Part shown: piece by piece, positions 48,617 to 57,249 of the stretch
How the letters are laid out: the number at the start of each line of letters is the position of its first letter
Numbering within the stretch: position 1 is the first letter of the stretch
Origin: Paracoccus tegillarcae
Lineage (GTDB): Bacteria; Pseudomonadota; Alphaproteobacteria; Rhodobacterales; Rhodobacteraceae
Assembly: GCF_002847305.1 (NCBI RefSeq)
Contig: NZ_CP025408.1
Span: forward strand, 2,067,001-2,131,000
Length of the DNA: 64,000 nt
Direction: 5' to 3'
The notes under the pieces: model-generated
What the model saw: the letters and a program-made list of their open reading frames with translations, nothing else
The model's database searches: none
What the model was told of the DNA's origin: nothing
Translations under genes and position numbers: made by a program

Positions 48617-49347
48617 GTTTTTCATCCCTTCATCAGTCTGGCAACCCGTTGATCCTGTTCAACATATGGGACGCCGGTTCGGCGCGCGCCGTGGCCGGGG
48701 CAGGGGCGGTTGCGCTGGCCACAGGCAGCGCCTCGGTCGCCGGTGCGCTTGGCTATGACGACGGGCAACAGATGCCTTTCGACCAACTGCTCAGCGTGGT
48801 CGAACGTATCCGCGCCGTCTCGGATCTGCCGCTATCGGTCGATTTCGAGGCAGGCTTTGCCGACAGCCCCGAGGGCGTCGCCGCGAATGCCAAACGCCTG
48901 GCCGCGTTGGGGGTCGCGGGGATCAATCTGGAAGATGGCATCCCGCCCGAAAACGGCATTCGCTCTGCCCCGGAGCATGCAGCCCTGGTGACGGCGGTGC
49001 GGCAGGCGACCGACCTGTTCATCAATGCGCGAACCGATCTGTTCCTGCAAAACCCGGCCGACGCGCATGAGGGGTTGCTGGCCGAAGCACTGGACCGCGC
49101 GGGCATCTATGCCGCAGCCGGTGCGGACGGATTCTTTGCGCCCGGCCTGTCCGATCCGGCGCTGATCAAGGCCTTGTGCCGTGATTGCACGCTGCCGGTG
49201 AACATCATGCACCTGCCCGCAGGTCCCGATATCGCCACTCTGGCCGGGCTTGGCGTGGCCCGTATCAGCTATGGTCCGTTTCCCTGGCGCGACGCGATGG
49301 CAGGAGTGGCCAGCGCCTACAGCGATCTGGTGCCAAACGGGGCTTGA
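48613..49347 (+). CDS. Isocitrate lyase/PEP mutase-family protein
   Basis: A 244-residue TIM-barrel enzyme of the PEP-mutase/isocitrate lyase superfamily. FNIWDAGSARAVAGAG, ATGSASVAGALGY, SVDFEAGFAD and GINLEDG are the superfamily's metal and oxyanion motifs. The typical lyase KKCGH loop is absent, as in the 2-methylisocitrate/phosphonopyruvate-like group of unknown substrate. Coupled to ada by ATGA, a pairing with no obvious pathway link. Confidence 0.82.
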   Translation: MSFSSLHQSGNPLILFNIWDAGSARAVAGAGAVALATGSASVAGALGYDDGQQMPFDQLLSVVERIRAVSDLPLSVDFEAGFADSPEGVAANAKRLAALGVAGINLEDGIPPENGIRSAPEHAALVTAVRQATDLFINARTDLFLQNPADAHEGLLAEALDRAGIYAAAGADGFFAPGLSDPALIKALCRDCTLPVNIMHLPAGPDIATLAGLGVARISYGPFPWRDAMAGVASAYSDLVPNGA

Positions 49348-49372
49348 CGCCCTCTGTCCGAGGCAGTAATCA
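49344..49372 (+). promoter_or_regulatory. Sigma70 promoter of rpmB
   Basis: TTGACG (49344-49349), a 17-base spacer and TAATCA (49367-49372), about 100 bases before rpmB. The -35 overlaps the stop codon of the upstream gene. Confidence 0.6.
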
Positions 49373-49470
49373 CCCGCAAACGAATTTCCGGGCGCTGCCT
49401 CGCGGCGCCCCTTCACATTGGGGCGGCCCGCCGATCGTGTCGCCCGACAGCTGCAACGAAGGATGATACC

Positions 49471-49770
49471 ATGTCGCGCGTCTGCGAACTGACCGGCAAA
49501 GGCCCGATGACCGGCAACAATGTCAGCCACGCCAATAACCGCACCCGGCGTCGGTTTCTGCCAAACCTGAACGATGTCTCGCTGACCTCGGAAAAGATGG
49601 GCAAGACCTATTCGCTGCGGATCTCGGCAGCGGCTTTGCGCTCGGTCGATCACCGTGGCGGTCTGGACGAGTTTCTGGCCAAGGCGAAGGACGACGAACT
49701 GTCGACCCGCGCGCTGAAGATCAAGCGCGAGATCGCCAAGAAAGACGGCCCGGCTGAACTGCAGGCCTGA
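49471..49770 (+). CDS. rpmB: 50S ribosomal protein L28
   Basis: A 99-residue L28 of the alphaproteobacterial long form. It starts [23 protein letters not shown], followed by [10 protein letters not shown] and a lysine-rich C-terminal half. It is monocistronic, with its own promoter and terminator; the usual partner rpmG is not adjacent. Confidence 0.96.
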   Translation: MSRVCELTGKGPMTGNNVSHANNRTRRRFLPNLNDVSLTSEKMGKTYSLRISAAALRSVDHRGGLDEFLAKAKDDELSTRALKIKREIAKKDGPAELQA

Positions 49771-49796
49771 TTGGCCGCATTCGCTGACGGCACTGC

Positions 49797-49823
49797 GCCC
49801 CGCCGGGATCTGGCGGGGCTTTT
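49797..49823 (+). terminator. Rho-independent terminator after rpmB
   Basis: An eight-pair stem GCCCCGCC/GGCGGGGC with a seven-base loop, followed by TTTT. Confidence 0.85.
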
Positions 49824-49895
49824 GCGTTTGTGATTCATCATGTGACAGATTGGCAGATGCAGAGCCGGTGATCTGCGGCTAGGGTCGCGGGCAAT

Positions 49896-50234
49896 ATGCG
49901 ATTGATTCGAGTATTCCTGATCTTGTGCCTTGTGCTGACCGGCTTTTCGCTGGCCTCGGCGCGCGGGCTGACGCAGATCGGGGATCAGGTTGTCCTGTGT
50001 TCGGGCGAGATGGTCGTTCTGACCTACGGCCCGGATGGCGAACCTTCGGAAAGTCCGCATTACTGCCCTGATATGGCTATCGGATTGCTGGCCGCCGTGG
50101 CCGCGCCGGTGCCGCAAATCGGTCTTGTTCCACGCGTTCTGTCGGTCGTTTATGGACAGGCGGCGCGCCTTTGCATGGCTGCCCCGCCGGTCACGGCGCA
50201 AGCGCGCGATCCGCCCGTTGTCAGCCTTGCCTGA
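49896..50234 (+). CDS. Small exported protein upstream of the copper chaperone
   Basis: A 112-residue protein with a hydrophobic signal-like start (RLIRVFLILCLVLTGFSLASA). The mature part has two Cys-containing stretches, VVLCSGEMV and SPHYCPDMA, and a Pro-rich C-terminus with RDPP. Pattern and place next to copper genes recall the DUF2946 group of small predicted metal-related proteins, but I cannot confirm this. It lies 34 bases before the PCuAC gene. A GCAGAT-N12-ATCTGC dyad at 49853-49876 is upstream. Confidence 0.55.
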   Translation: MRLIRVFLILCLVLTGFSLASARGLTQIGDQVVLCSGEMVVLTYGPDGEPSESPHYCPDMAIGLLAAVAAPVPQIGLVPRVLSVVYGQAARLCMAAPPVTAQARDPPVVSLA

Positions 50235-50268
50235 CACATAAACGGATCGAACAAAGGACAAGATACAG

Positions 50269-50808
50269 ATGAAAACCCTATTCTGCGCCGCTGCTGCGGT
50301 GCTGCTGCCGATGGCCGCTTTCGCTCATGATGCCGTTGCGGTCGAAGACGGCTATGCCCGTGCCTCGAACCCAAAGGCCGGGGCTGCCTTCATGGTGCTG
50401 GACAATCACCGAGAGGTTGCCTGCAAGCTTGAGGGCGTCAGCTCTGATGTGGCCGAAAAGGTCGAGCTGCACACCCATAAGGAAACCGATGGCATCATGA
50501 AGATGGTCCAGATCGAGGGCGGGATCGACCTGCCCGCAGGTCAGCAGCACGCGCTGCAACGCGGTGGCGATCACGTCATGCTGATGGGGCTGCACGAGCC
50601 GCTGGAGAATGGCGACATCGTGGCCCTGACGCTGGATTTCGGCGATTGCGGCACGCTGGATGTCGAGGTGCCGGTGGACAATGATCGCCAGCCCGGTGAG
50701 TCCGCAGCCGGACAGGCGAGCATGGACCATGGCGACATGGAGGACGTCGATATGGACCATGGCGATATGGACCATGAGGGCATGGACCACGACGATCAGG
50801 GCAACTGA
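50269..50808 (+). CDS. Periplasmic copper chaperone PCuAC
   Basis: A 179-residue protein with signal peptide cleaved at about AFA-HD. The copper site of the PCu(A)C family is present: His68 and/or His70 (ELHTH), Met77/79 (GIMKM), His102 and Met104 (GGDHVMLMG). After residue 150 follows a tail of MDHGDM-like repeats rich in Met, His and Asp, an additional copper-binding arm. It delivers Cu(I) to the CuA site of cytochrome oxidase. Near the CopA gene, convergent with it through the esterase gene. Confidence 0.9.
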   Translation: MKTLFCAAAAVLLPMAAFAHDAVAVEDGYARASNPKAGAAFMVLDNHREVACKLEGVSSDVAEKVELHTHKETDGIMKMVQIEGGIDLPAGQQHALQRGGDHVMLMGLHEPLENGDIVALTLDFGDCGTLDVEVPVDNDRQPGESAAGQASMDHGDMEDVDMDHGDMDHEGMDHDDQGN

Positions 50809-50820
50809 TCGGCAGAGGCC

Positions 50821-51468
50821 CTAGCGCATCCGGGTTCGGCGGATCAGTTCCTGAACCTGCGGGCCCAGATGCTGCACCAACAGCCCCACCCCTTTGGCCG
50901 AGGGGTGGACGCCGTCCCGTTGCATATAGGACGCGCGGTTTTCGCGGGGAATGGCCGCCAAAGGCGCATAAAGGTCAGGCAGCAGCAAGGTTCCGTGCCG
51001 CTGCGCCAGACGAGGCCAGATCTCGGCCCACCGCCTGCGCCAGTCCTGCCGCCGTCCGGGCGCGTGAATGCCCACCAGCAGCACCGGTCGATTGTTGCGG
51101 GTCGCCACGTCCAGAATGTTGTTCAGGTTTTCTTCGGCCTGCTCGGGCGACCAGCCCAGCAGCATGTCATTGCCGCCAAGCTCGACGATGACGGCATCGG
51201 CTGGCCTGCGCAGCGCCCACCTGATGCGGACACGCCCGCCCCAGGTGGTGTCGCCCGAAAGCCCGTGATTGACGATCTGCGCAGGCGTGGCCCGCGCTGC
51301 CAGCCAGCCTTGCAGCACCGGCACCATTCCCTGGCTGGCGGGCAGGCCGAACCCTTCGGTCAGGCTGTCGCCCAGCATGACGATGCGCGGCCCCGTATTG
51401 GCCAGCACCGCTCTCGGCGCCAGCGCGGCGGCGGTGAGGCCGGCCAGCAGGCTTCGCCGCCCGATCAT
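50821..51468 (-). CDS. SGNH/GDSL-family arylesterase (TesA-like)
   Basis: A 215-residue exported esterase. GDSL block I is MLGDSLTEGF with Ser35; block III GGND and block V DGVHP give the oxyanion and Asp/His. Twin Arg (GRRSLLAGLTAAALAP) suggests a Tat-type or hydrophobic signal. Related to E. coli TesA, acting on short acyl esters or thioesters. Its start overlaps the copA stop by four bases. Confidence 0.88.
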   Translation of the reverse strand: MIGRRSLLAGLTAAALAPRAVLANTGPRIVMLGDSLTEGFGLPASQGMVPVLQGWLAARATPAQIVNHGLSGDTTWGGRVRIRWALRRPADAVIVELGGNDMLLGWSPEQAEENLNNILDVATRNNRPVLLVGIHAPGRRQDWRRRWAEIWPRLAQRHGTLLLPDLYAPLAAIPRENRASYMQRDGVHPSAKGVGLLVQHLGPQVQELIRRTRMR

Positions 51469-53921
51469 GGCGCGCGCCTTAACCGAAGGGCGTTGCCGAC
51501 CACAAAGACCGACGAAAACGCCATCGCGCCCGCGCCCAGCATGGGCGACAGCTGCGGCCCGCCAAAGGGCACCAGCACCCCCATCGCCACCGGGATCAGC
51601 GCGGCGTTATAGGCGAATGCCCAGAACAGGTTCTGCCGGATATTGCGCATCACCGCGCGGCTGAGCCGGATCGCCGTTACCACGCCCTTCGGATCACCGC
51701 CCACCAGCACCGCATCGGCGGACTCGATGGCCACATCCGTGCCAGTGCCAATGGCGATGCCGGTATCGGCTGCGGCCAATGCGGGGGCGTCGTTGATGCC
51801 GTCGCCCACAAAAACGCTGCCCGCGCCCATGTCGCGGATCGCGTCCAGCTTGCCATCGGGCAGCATGCCGCCCAGCACATGGTCGATCCCCAACTGCCGG
51901 CCCACGGCATCCGCGGTGGACTGCGTGTCGCCCGAGATCATCGTGGTTTCGAGGCCCAGATCATGCAGCGCGCTGATCGTGCCCGCACTGCCCTCGCGCA
52001 CTGGATCGGCCAGCGCAAAGCCTGCGACATGGCGACCGTCGATCGCCAGATGGACCGGCGTCGCACCCTCGGCTGACCATGCGCTTGCCTGATCGATCAG
52101 CGCAGGTGCCGGATCGATCCCGGTATCCTGAAGGCCGCGAAGATTGCCGATCAGCAGGCGTTTGCCGTCGACGGTGGCCGTCAGCCCACGCCCGACGCTT
52201 GCCTGAACCTCTTGCGCATCGGGCAGTGTCAGCCCCTGCTCTCGCGCAGCATTGACCAGCGCGGCAGCCAGCGGATGTTCCGACCGTGCCTCGGCGGCGG
52301 CGGTCAGGCGCAGGGCCTCGTCGTTGGTGATGCCGTCGGTTGTTGCGATGGCGGTCAGCGCGGGCGCGCCCTGGGTCAGCGTGCCGGTCTTGTCAAAGGC
52401 AACCACGCGCGCCTCGGCCAGTCGTTGCAACGCATCGCCGCGCCGGAAAAGCACACCCAGTTCGGCGCCACGCCCGGTGCCCACCATGATCGACACGGGC
52501 ACGGCCAGGCCCATGGCACAGGGGCAGGCGATGATCAGCACCGCGACCGCCGCGACAAAGGCAGGCGCGAGGCCGGGGCCAAAGATCAGCCAAAGGGCAA
52601 AAGTCAGCAGCGACAGCGCGATCACCAGCGGCACAAAGACCCGCGTGATCCGGTCAACCATGGCCTGTACCGGCAGCTTGGCCGCCTGCGCGTCCTCGAC
52701 CATGCGCACGATCCGCGCCAGTGCCGTATCGGACCCGGTCGCGGTCACGCGATAGGTCAGCGCGGCGGTGCCGTTCACGGTGCCCCCGGTGACGGCATCG
52801 CCTGGCGACTTCCGGGCCGGAACCGGCTCGCCCGTCAGCATGGATTCGTCGATCAGCCCCTGACCTTCGGTGATCTCGCCGTCCACCGCGACACGGTCGC
52901 CCGGCGCAAGGCGGACCAGATCGCCCGGTTTCAGATCGGCGACCGCCACGCGGGCCTCGGCGCCGTCACGAATGACGATGGCATGATCTGGTGCCAATTC
53001 CACCAGTTTGCGGATCGCCGCGCCGGCCTGACCCTTGGCCCGTGCCTCCAGCCAGCGGCCCAGCAGGATCAGGGTGACAATGACGGCGGCGGCCTCGAAA
53101 TAGACAAAGCGGGCATCGGGCGGCAACAGCCCCGGCGCCAGCGTGACAACGGCGGAATACAGAAACGCCGCCCCCGCGCCCAAAGCGACCAGGCTGTTCA
53201 TCTCGGGCGCGCGCCGCAGCAAGGCGGGAATGCCGATGCGAAAGAAGACGCGGCCCGGAAAGGCCAGCACCAGCGCCGTCAGGACCATCTCGGCGATCCA
53301 CAGGGTTTGCGTGCCGATGGTGGCGTGCAGCCAGTGGTGAAAGGCCGGAAAGGCGTGGCCGCCCATTTCCGCGACAAAAACCGGCAATGTCAGCGCCAGC
53401 GCGATCAGGAAGTTGCGCCGCAGCACGGCTGCATCCTCGTCGTGATGCATGTGGCCAGAGTGATCCATCCCCGCATCGGCCTGCCGCGGGTGGCTGGGAT
53501 AGCCCTTGGTCGTGACCGCCTCGGCCAGCGCGTCCGCACTGATTGCGGGGCTGTGGGTCACATCAGCGCGGCCCGTGGCCAGGTTGACCGAGGCCGCCGT
53601 CACGCCGGGAAGGGCCGTCAGGGTGCGCTCGACCCGCCCCACACAGGAGGCGCAGGTCATCCCGTCGACCTCAAGGACCGTGTTGACGGGTTCTGCCGGA
53701 TATCCGGCACGCTGCAAGGCCTCGGTGGCGCGCGGCAGGGCGTCGGCTTCGGTCAGTTCGAAATGGGCGCGATGCGTGGCCAGATTGACGCGGGGATTGG
53801 CAATGCCGGGTGTGGCGGCCAATGCGCGTTCGGCCCGGCCCACGCAAGAGGCGCAGGTCAGGCCGGTCAGGCTGAGTTCGACGTCATGGCGCCGGTGGGT
53901 GTGTTCAGATGATGAGGACAT
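51465..53921 (-). CDS. copA: Copper-translocating P-type ATPase CopA
   Basis: An 818-residue P1B-type ATPase exporting Cu(I) from the cytosol. Two N-terminal heavy-metal domains have CASC at residues 23-26 and 90-93. Then come eight membrane helices with the CPC motif (IACPCAMGLAV), the phosphorylation site DKTGTLTQG, the actuator TGE, and the hinge GDGINDAPALAAAD. A His-rich stretch HSGHMHHDED lies near residue 160. AAGGA precedes the ATG. The upstream region is long, with no clear CueR operator that I can prove. Confidence 0.96.
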   Translation of the reverse strand: MSSSSEHTHRRHDVELSLTGLTCASCVGRAERALAATPGIANPRVNLATHRAHFELTEADALPRATEALQRAGYPAEPVNTVLEVDGMTCASCVGRVERTLTALPGVTAASVNLATGRADVTHSPAISADALAEAVTTKGYPSHPRQADAGMDHSGHMHHDEDAAVLRRNFLIALALTLPVFVAEMGGHAFPAFHHWLHATIGTQTLWIAEMVLTALVLAFPGRVFFRIGIPALLRRAPEMNSLVALGAGAAFLYSAVVTLAPGLLPPDARFVYFEAAAVIVTLILLGRWLEARAKGQAGAAIRKLVELAPDHAIVIRDGAEARVAVADLKPGDLVRLAPGDRVAVDGEITEGQGLIDESMLTGEPVPARKSPGDAVTGGTVNGTAALTYRVTATGSDTALARIVRMVEDAQAAKLPVQAMVDRITRVFVPLVIALSLLTFALWLIFGPGLAPAFVAAVAVLIIACPCAMGLAVPVSIMVGTGRGAELGVLFRRGDALQRLAEARVVAFDKTGTLTQGAPALTAIATTDGITNDEALRLTAAAEARSEHPLAAALVNAAREQGLTLPDAQEVQASVGRGLTATVDGKRLLIGNLRGLQDTGIDPAPALIDQASAWSAEGATPVHLAIDGRHVAGFALADPVREGSAGTISALHDLGLETTMISGDTQSTADAVGRQLGIDHVLGGMLPDGKLDAIRDMGAGSVFVGDGINDAPALAAADTGIAIGTGTDVAIESADAVLVGGDPKGVVTAIRLSRAVMRNIRQNLFWAFAYNAALIPVAMGVLVPFGGPQLSPMLGAGAMAFSSVFVVGNALRLRRAP

Positions 53922-54331
53922 GTCTGGTTCCTTGGCTGAATCCGTAAGAAAGGGTTTCAGTCAGGGAACGGGGCGGTGCCTGCGGTCGTCTGGGTGTCCG
54001 GCCCGGCATATCGTTCAGCGGTTGGGCACCTGGCAGCCGTTGCGGCGGCAGCGCGGCGGTGCCGGAACGCGGCAAGGCCGGGCGCATCACCACACGTCGC
54101 GTGGCCATATGACAGCGGCAGCCACGCAGCCCGCTGCCCCGGCACAGATATGCGGGGCGGGTCGCGGCTTTGCGCCGTGGCTGGCGGGTGCAGTGGCTCA
54201 TGTCCTATCAGATGTGGCCTCGGGGTCGCGTGGTCAAGGCAAACTGATCAAATGACGCCAGATTGAGTTGTCTGCCGATTATGACATATATAGGTAATAA
54301 CCAACCCGAGCAGTTACAGGATGAATAAGTC
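53922..54331. other. Intergenic region between copA and the L,D-transpeptidase
   Basis: A 410-base divergent region. It is GC-rich up to about 54240 and then AT-rich. Overlapping short ORFs on both strands (about 96-98 codons) lack ribosome sites and family features and look like GC-driven frames. The right end holds the transpeptidase promoter; the copA promoter must be here as well. Confidence 0.5.
54263..54292 (+). promoter_or_regulatory. Candidate promoter of the L,D-transpeptidase gene
   Basis: TTGAGT (54263-54268), 18 bases and TATATA (54287-54292), in the most AT-rich stretch of this gap, 40 bases before the start codon. Confidence 0.55.
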
Positions 54332-54910
54332 ATGAACCGCCGTCAGATGATTTCGCTGGCCTTGCCGTTGATCGCCGCACCGTCGTTGTTGTGGGCACAG
54401 GCGGCCCCGCCTGCACCACAAACCGCCGCCGTGGCTGCGCGCGATCCCTATGCCCCGACCGAGGTCGCCATTCGCGACGGGTTCGAGGTGGGCAGTATCG
54501 TTGTGGTCAGCAAGGATTTCTTTCTCTACCACGTCGTCGCGCCGGGCAAGGCGATCCGGTACGGCGTTGCCGTCGGTACGGCCGAGCTGGTCTGGAAAGG
54601 CCGCGCTCATGTCGGCCGCAAGACCGAATGGCCCAGCTGGACGCCCACGCAGGACATGATCAAGCGCAATCCCACCGCCTACAAGAAATACGAAGACGGC
54701 ATGCCCGGCGGTCCGACCAACCCCTTGGGCGCACGGGCGCTGTATCTTTATAACGACCGTGGTCAGGACACTGCCATTCGCATCCACGGCACCACCGAGC
54801 CGGGCAGCATCGGCCGCGCGGTCAGCAATGGCTGCTTGCGGATGCGCAACGAGGCAGTGATGAGCCTCTATGATCAGATCCCTGTCGGCACACCCGTCTA
54901 CGTCTACTGA
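54332..54910 (+). CDS. L,D-transpeptidase (YkuD domain)
   Basis: A 192-residue exported enzyme. The signal is MNRRQMISLALPLIAAPSLLWAQA. The YkuD catalytic motif is IHGT...SIGRAVSNGCLRM with His152 and Cys168. It forms 3-3 crosslinks in peptidoglycan or links proteins to it. The C-terminus is short, without a peptidoglycan-binding domain. The next gene begins at its stop. Confidence 0.92.
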   Translation: MNRRQMISLALPLIAAPSLLWAQAAPPAPQTAAVAARDPYAPTEVAIRDGFEVGSIVVVSKDFFLYHVVAPGKAIRYGVAVGTAELVWKGRAHVGRKTEWPSWTPTQDMIKRNPTAYKKYEDGMPGGPTNPLGARALYLYNDRGQDTAIRIHGTTEPGSIGRAVSNGCLRMRNEAVMSLYDQIPVGTPVYVY

Positions 54911-54911
54911 T

Positions 54912-55964
54912 GTGCCGCTGAAACTGACCGATCTGTCGCATCCCGCCCGGGCGGGGTTCGACGACATCATCGACGTGCGCGCCCCTGCGGAATTCGCCGA
55001 GGATCATCTGCCCGGCGCGATCAACCTGCCGGTGCTGGATGACGCAGAGCGCGCGCAGGTCGGCACCATCTACAAGCAGGTTTCCCCCTTTGATGCGCGC
55101 AAGATCGGTGCCGCGCTGGTTGCCGCCAATGCGGCGCGCCATATCGCGGGGCCGCTGGTTGACAGGCCGGGCGGATGGCGCCCGCTGATTCACTGCTGGC
55201 GCGGCGGGCAACGCTCGGGGGCATTCGCCTCGATCCTTGCGCAGATCGGCTGGCGGGTGGAACTTGTCGAGGGCGGCTATAAAAGCTGGCGGCGCCTTGT
55301 GGTCGATCGGGTGCAGCACCAACCGGTCGCCGCGCCGGTGATCGTGCTGGACGGCAATACGGGCAGCGCCAAGACCGCCATCCTTGGCCATCTCGCGACG
55401 CGCGGCTGGCAGGTCATAGACCTCGAAGGGCTGGCCTGCCATCGCGGCAGCCTGTTCGGTGCGATGCCGGGCGGCCAGCCCAGTCAGAAGATGTTCGAGG
55501 GCCGCTTGGCAATGGCTCTGGAGGGGCTGGACCCCGCGCGGCCGGTTCTGGTCGAGGCTGAAAGCAGCCGCATCGGTGAGTTGACCCTGCCCAAAGCCAT
55601 CTGGCAGGCGATCTGCGGCGCCCCGCGTCTCAGGCTAGAGGTGCCGGTGGCAGAGCGGGCAGCCTATGCGGCGCGGGATTACACCGATATCGTTACCGAT
55701 CCGGCCCGGCTGTCGTCGGTTATCACTGCGCTTGAACCCCTGCATCCGGCGGATCGCATCGAGAACTGGCGAGAGCAGGCGGGCCTGGGTGATTGGGCTG
55801 CACTGGCCGAAGGCCTTATGCGCGACCATTACGACCCGCGATACCTCAAGCACCGCAATCGTTATTCATCGCAGGAAAAAGCCGTGATCACGCTGGATCG
55901 GCTGGACGATCTCGAGGCCGCTGCCGGGCGCGTCGAGACGGCACTGGCCCGGCTGACGGCCTGA
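54912..55964 (+). CDS. mnmH: tRNA 2-selenouridine synthase
   Basis: A 350-residue enzyme that replaces sulfur by selenium in 2-thiouridine of the tRNA wobble position, via a geranylated intermediate. The N-terminal rhodanese domain has Cys95 in HCWRGGQRSG; a P-loop GNTGSAKT (residues 148-155) begins the C-terminal part. The GTG at 54912, one base after the transpeptidase stop, is chosen because MPLKLTDLSH matches relatives; an ATG at 54870 inside the previous gene is possible. It needs selenophosphate from SelD, not seen here. Confidence 0.9.
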   Translation: MPLKLTDLSHPARAGFDDIIDVRAPAEFAEDHLPGAINLPVLDDAERAQVGTIYKQVSPFDARKIGAALVAANAARHIAGPLVDRPGGWRPLIHCWRGGQRSGAFASILAQIGWRVELVEGGYKSWRRLVVDRVQHQPVAAPVIVLDGNTGSAKTAILGHLATRGWQVIDLEGLACHRGSLFGAMPGGQPSQKMFEGRLAMALEGLDPARPVLVEAESSRIGELTLPKAIWQAICGAPRLRLEVPVAERAAYAARDYTDIVTDPARLSSVITALEPLHPADRIENWREQAGLGDWAALAEGLMRDHYDPRYLKHRNRYSSQEKAVITLDRLDDLEAAAGRVETALARLTA

Positions 55965-56096
55965 TCCCGCGCCGCTGCTGCGGCGGGTGTTGCCGGCAAT
56001 GCCAAGCCCGTGAAAATGCACTCTCGCCATATTGTGAAGGGGCGAGCCCGGCTTCCGGCCTACACTTCCCGCGATAGCAACGCGGAGGGTGTAGAT

Positions 56097-56984
56097 ATGA
56101 GCCGGATGAGGGCCAAGGATTTCGATCAGGAACTGCTGGAGCTTTATGATTATTACGCCCATGGCAGGATCACCAAACGCGAGTTCCTGGACCGGGCGGG
56201 CAAGTTTGCCGTCGGTGGTGTGACCGCATTGGGATTGCTGCAGATGCTCAGCCCGAATTACGCGCTGGCGCAGCAGGTGAACTTCAATGACGAAACCATC
56301 CTGCCCGAATACATCACCTACGATTCGCCCGACGGGAACGGTGAGGTGCGCGGCTATCTGGTGCGGCCCGCAGGTGTCGAGGGGCGGCTACCCGCCGTTC
56401 TGGTCGTACACGAGAACCGTGGCCTGAATCCCTATATCGAGGATGTTGCCCGGCGTGTGGCCAAGGCCGGTTTCATGGCGCTGGCGCCCGACGGGCTGAC
56501 CTCGGTTGGCGGCTATCCGGGCAACGACGTGGAGGGCCGTGAATTGCAGCAGACGGTCGATCCCGAGAAGCTGATGAACGATTTCTTCGCCGGCGCCGAG
56601 CATCTGATGGCACGCGAGGATTCAGCCGGCCGTGTGGGTTGCGTGGGCTTTTGCTATGGCGGCGGGGTCTGCAATGCGTTGGCGGTCGCCTATCCTGAAC
56701 TGGGTGCATCGGTTCCCTTCTACGGCAGGCAGGCGGCGGCAGAGGACGTGCCCAAGATCGAGGCGCCGCTGTTGCTGCAATATGCCGAGTTGGACGAACG
56801 GATCAACGAGGGCTGGCCCGCCTATGAAGAGGCGCTGAAGGCTGCGGGCAAGACCTATGAGGCGTATATCTATCCGGGCGTGAACCACGGCTTTCACAAC
56901 GATTCCACCCCGCGATATGACAAAAAGGCCGCCGATCTGGCCTGGCAGCGGACGATTGACTGGTTCAACCAATACCTGACCTGA
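56097..56984 (+). CDS. Dienelactone hydrolase-family protein
   Basis: A 295-residue alpha/beta hydrolase. A 60-residue N-terminal part ([16 protein letters not shown] and a hydrophobic run, LAQQV) looks like an export signal without the full twin-Arg pair. The nucleophile is Cys186 in GFCYGGG, with Glu106 in VVHENRG and the His in NHGFHND, the dienelactone hydrolase triad. The physiological substrate is unknown. GGAGGG precedes the ATG at 56097. Confidence 0.85.
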   Translation: MSRMRAKDFDQELLELYDYYAHGRITKREFLDRAGKFAVGGVTALGLLQMLSPNYALAQQVNFNDETILPEYITYDSPDGNGEVRGYLVRPAGVEGRLPAVLVVHENRGLNPYIEDVARRVAKAGFMALAPDGLTSVGGYPGNDVEGRELQQTVDPEKLMNDFFAGAEHLMAREDSAGRVGCVGFCYGGGVCNALAVAYPELGASVPFYGRQAAAEDVPKIEAPLLLQYAELDERINEGWPAYEEALKAAGKTYEAYIYPGVNHGFHNDSTPRYDKKAADLAWQRTIDWFNQYLT

Positions 56985-57249
56985 TCCCGTTGCCGACATT
57001 CGCCCTGGCGTGATCTGCTGGGCACGGTAAGACGCCCTCGGACCGTGCATTCTGGCCATGAATAGCGTCGTTAAAATGCGAAAAAATCTGGCTGAAAGGC
57101 CAGTTCCCGGCCAAGACTGCTTTGCAGCAAGCGCCATAACCGCTACACAACCGCAGAGGTGGTGAAAACTTGCCGACGTCTTGGCCTGCGTGAACGCGTC
57201 GCGCATTGTCGCCCCGGTTTTTTGATTATTGTTGCCGAGGTTCTGTTTT

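Noticed and set aside
52212..53912. A 566-codon frame antisense to copA
   Set aside because: Shadow of copA; composition typical of antisense frames.
54180..54260. A CueR-type copA promoter (TTGACC with a 19-base spacer on the minus strand)
   Set aside because: The spacing fits the MerR family, but the -10 is poor and no CueR dyad is visible in the spacer.
53922..54266. Cys/Arg-rich short frames on both strands next to copA, as possible metal-binding peptides
   Set aside because: Neither has a ribosome site, and their codon pattern is that of random GC-rich sequence.
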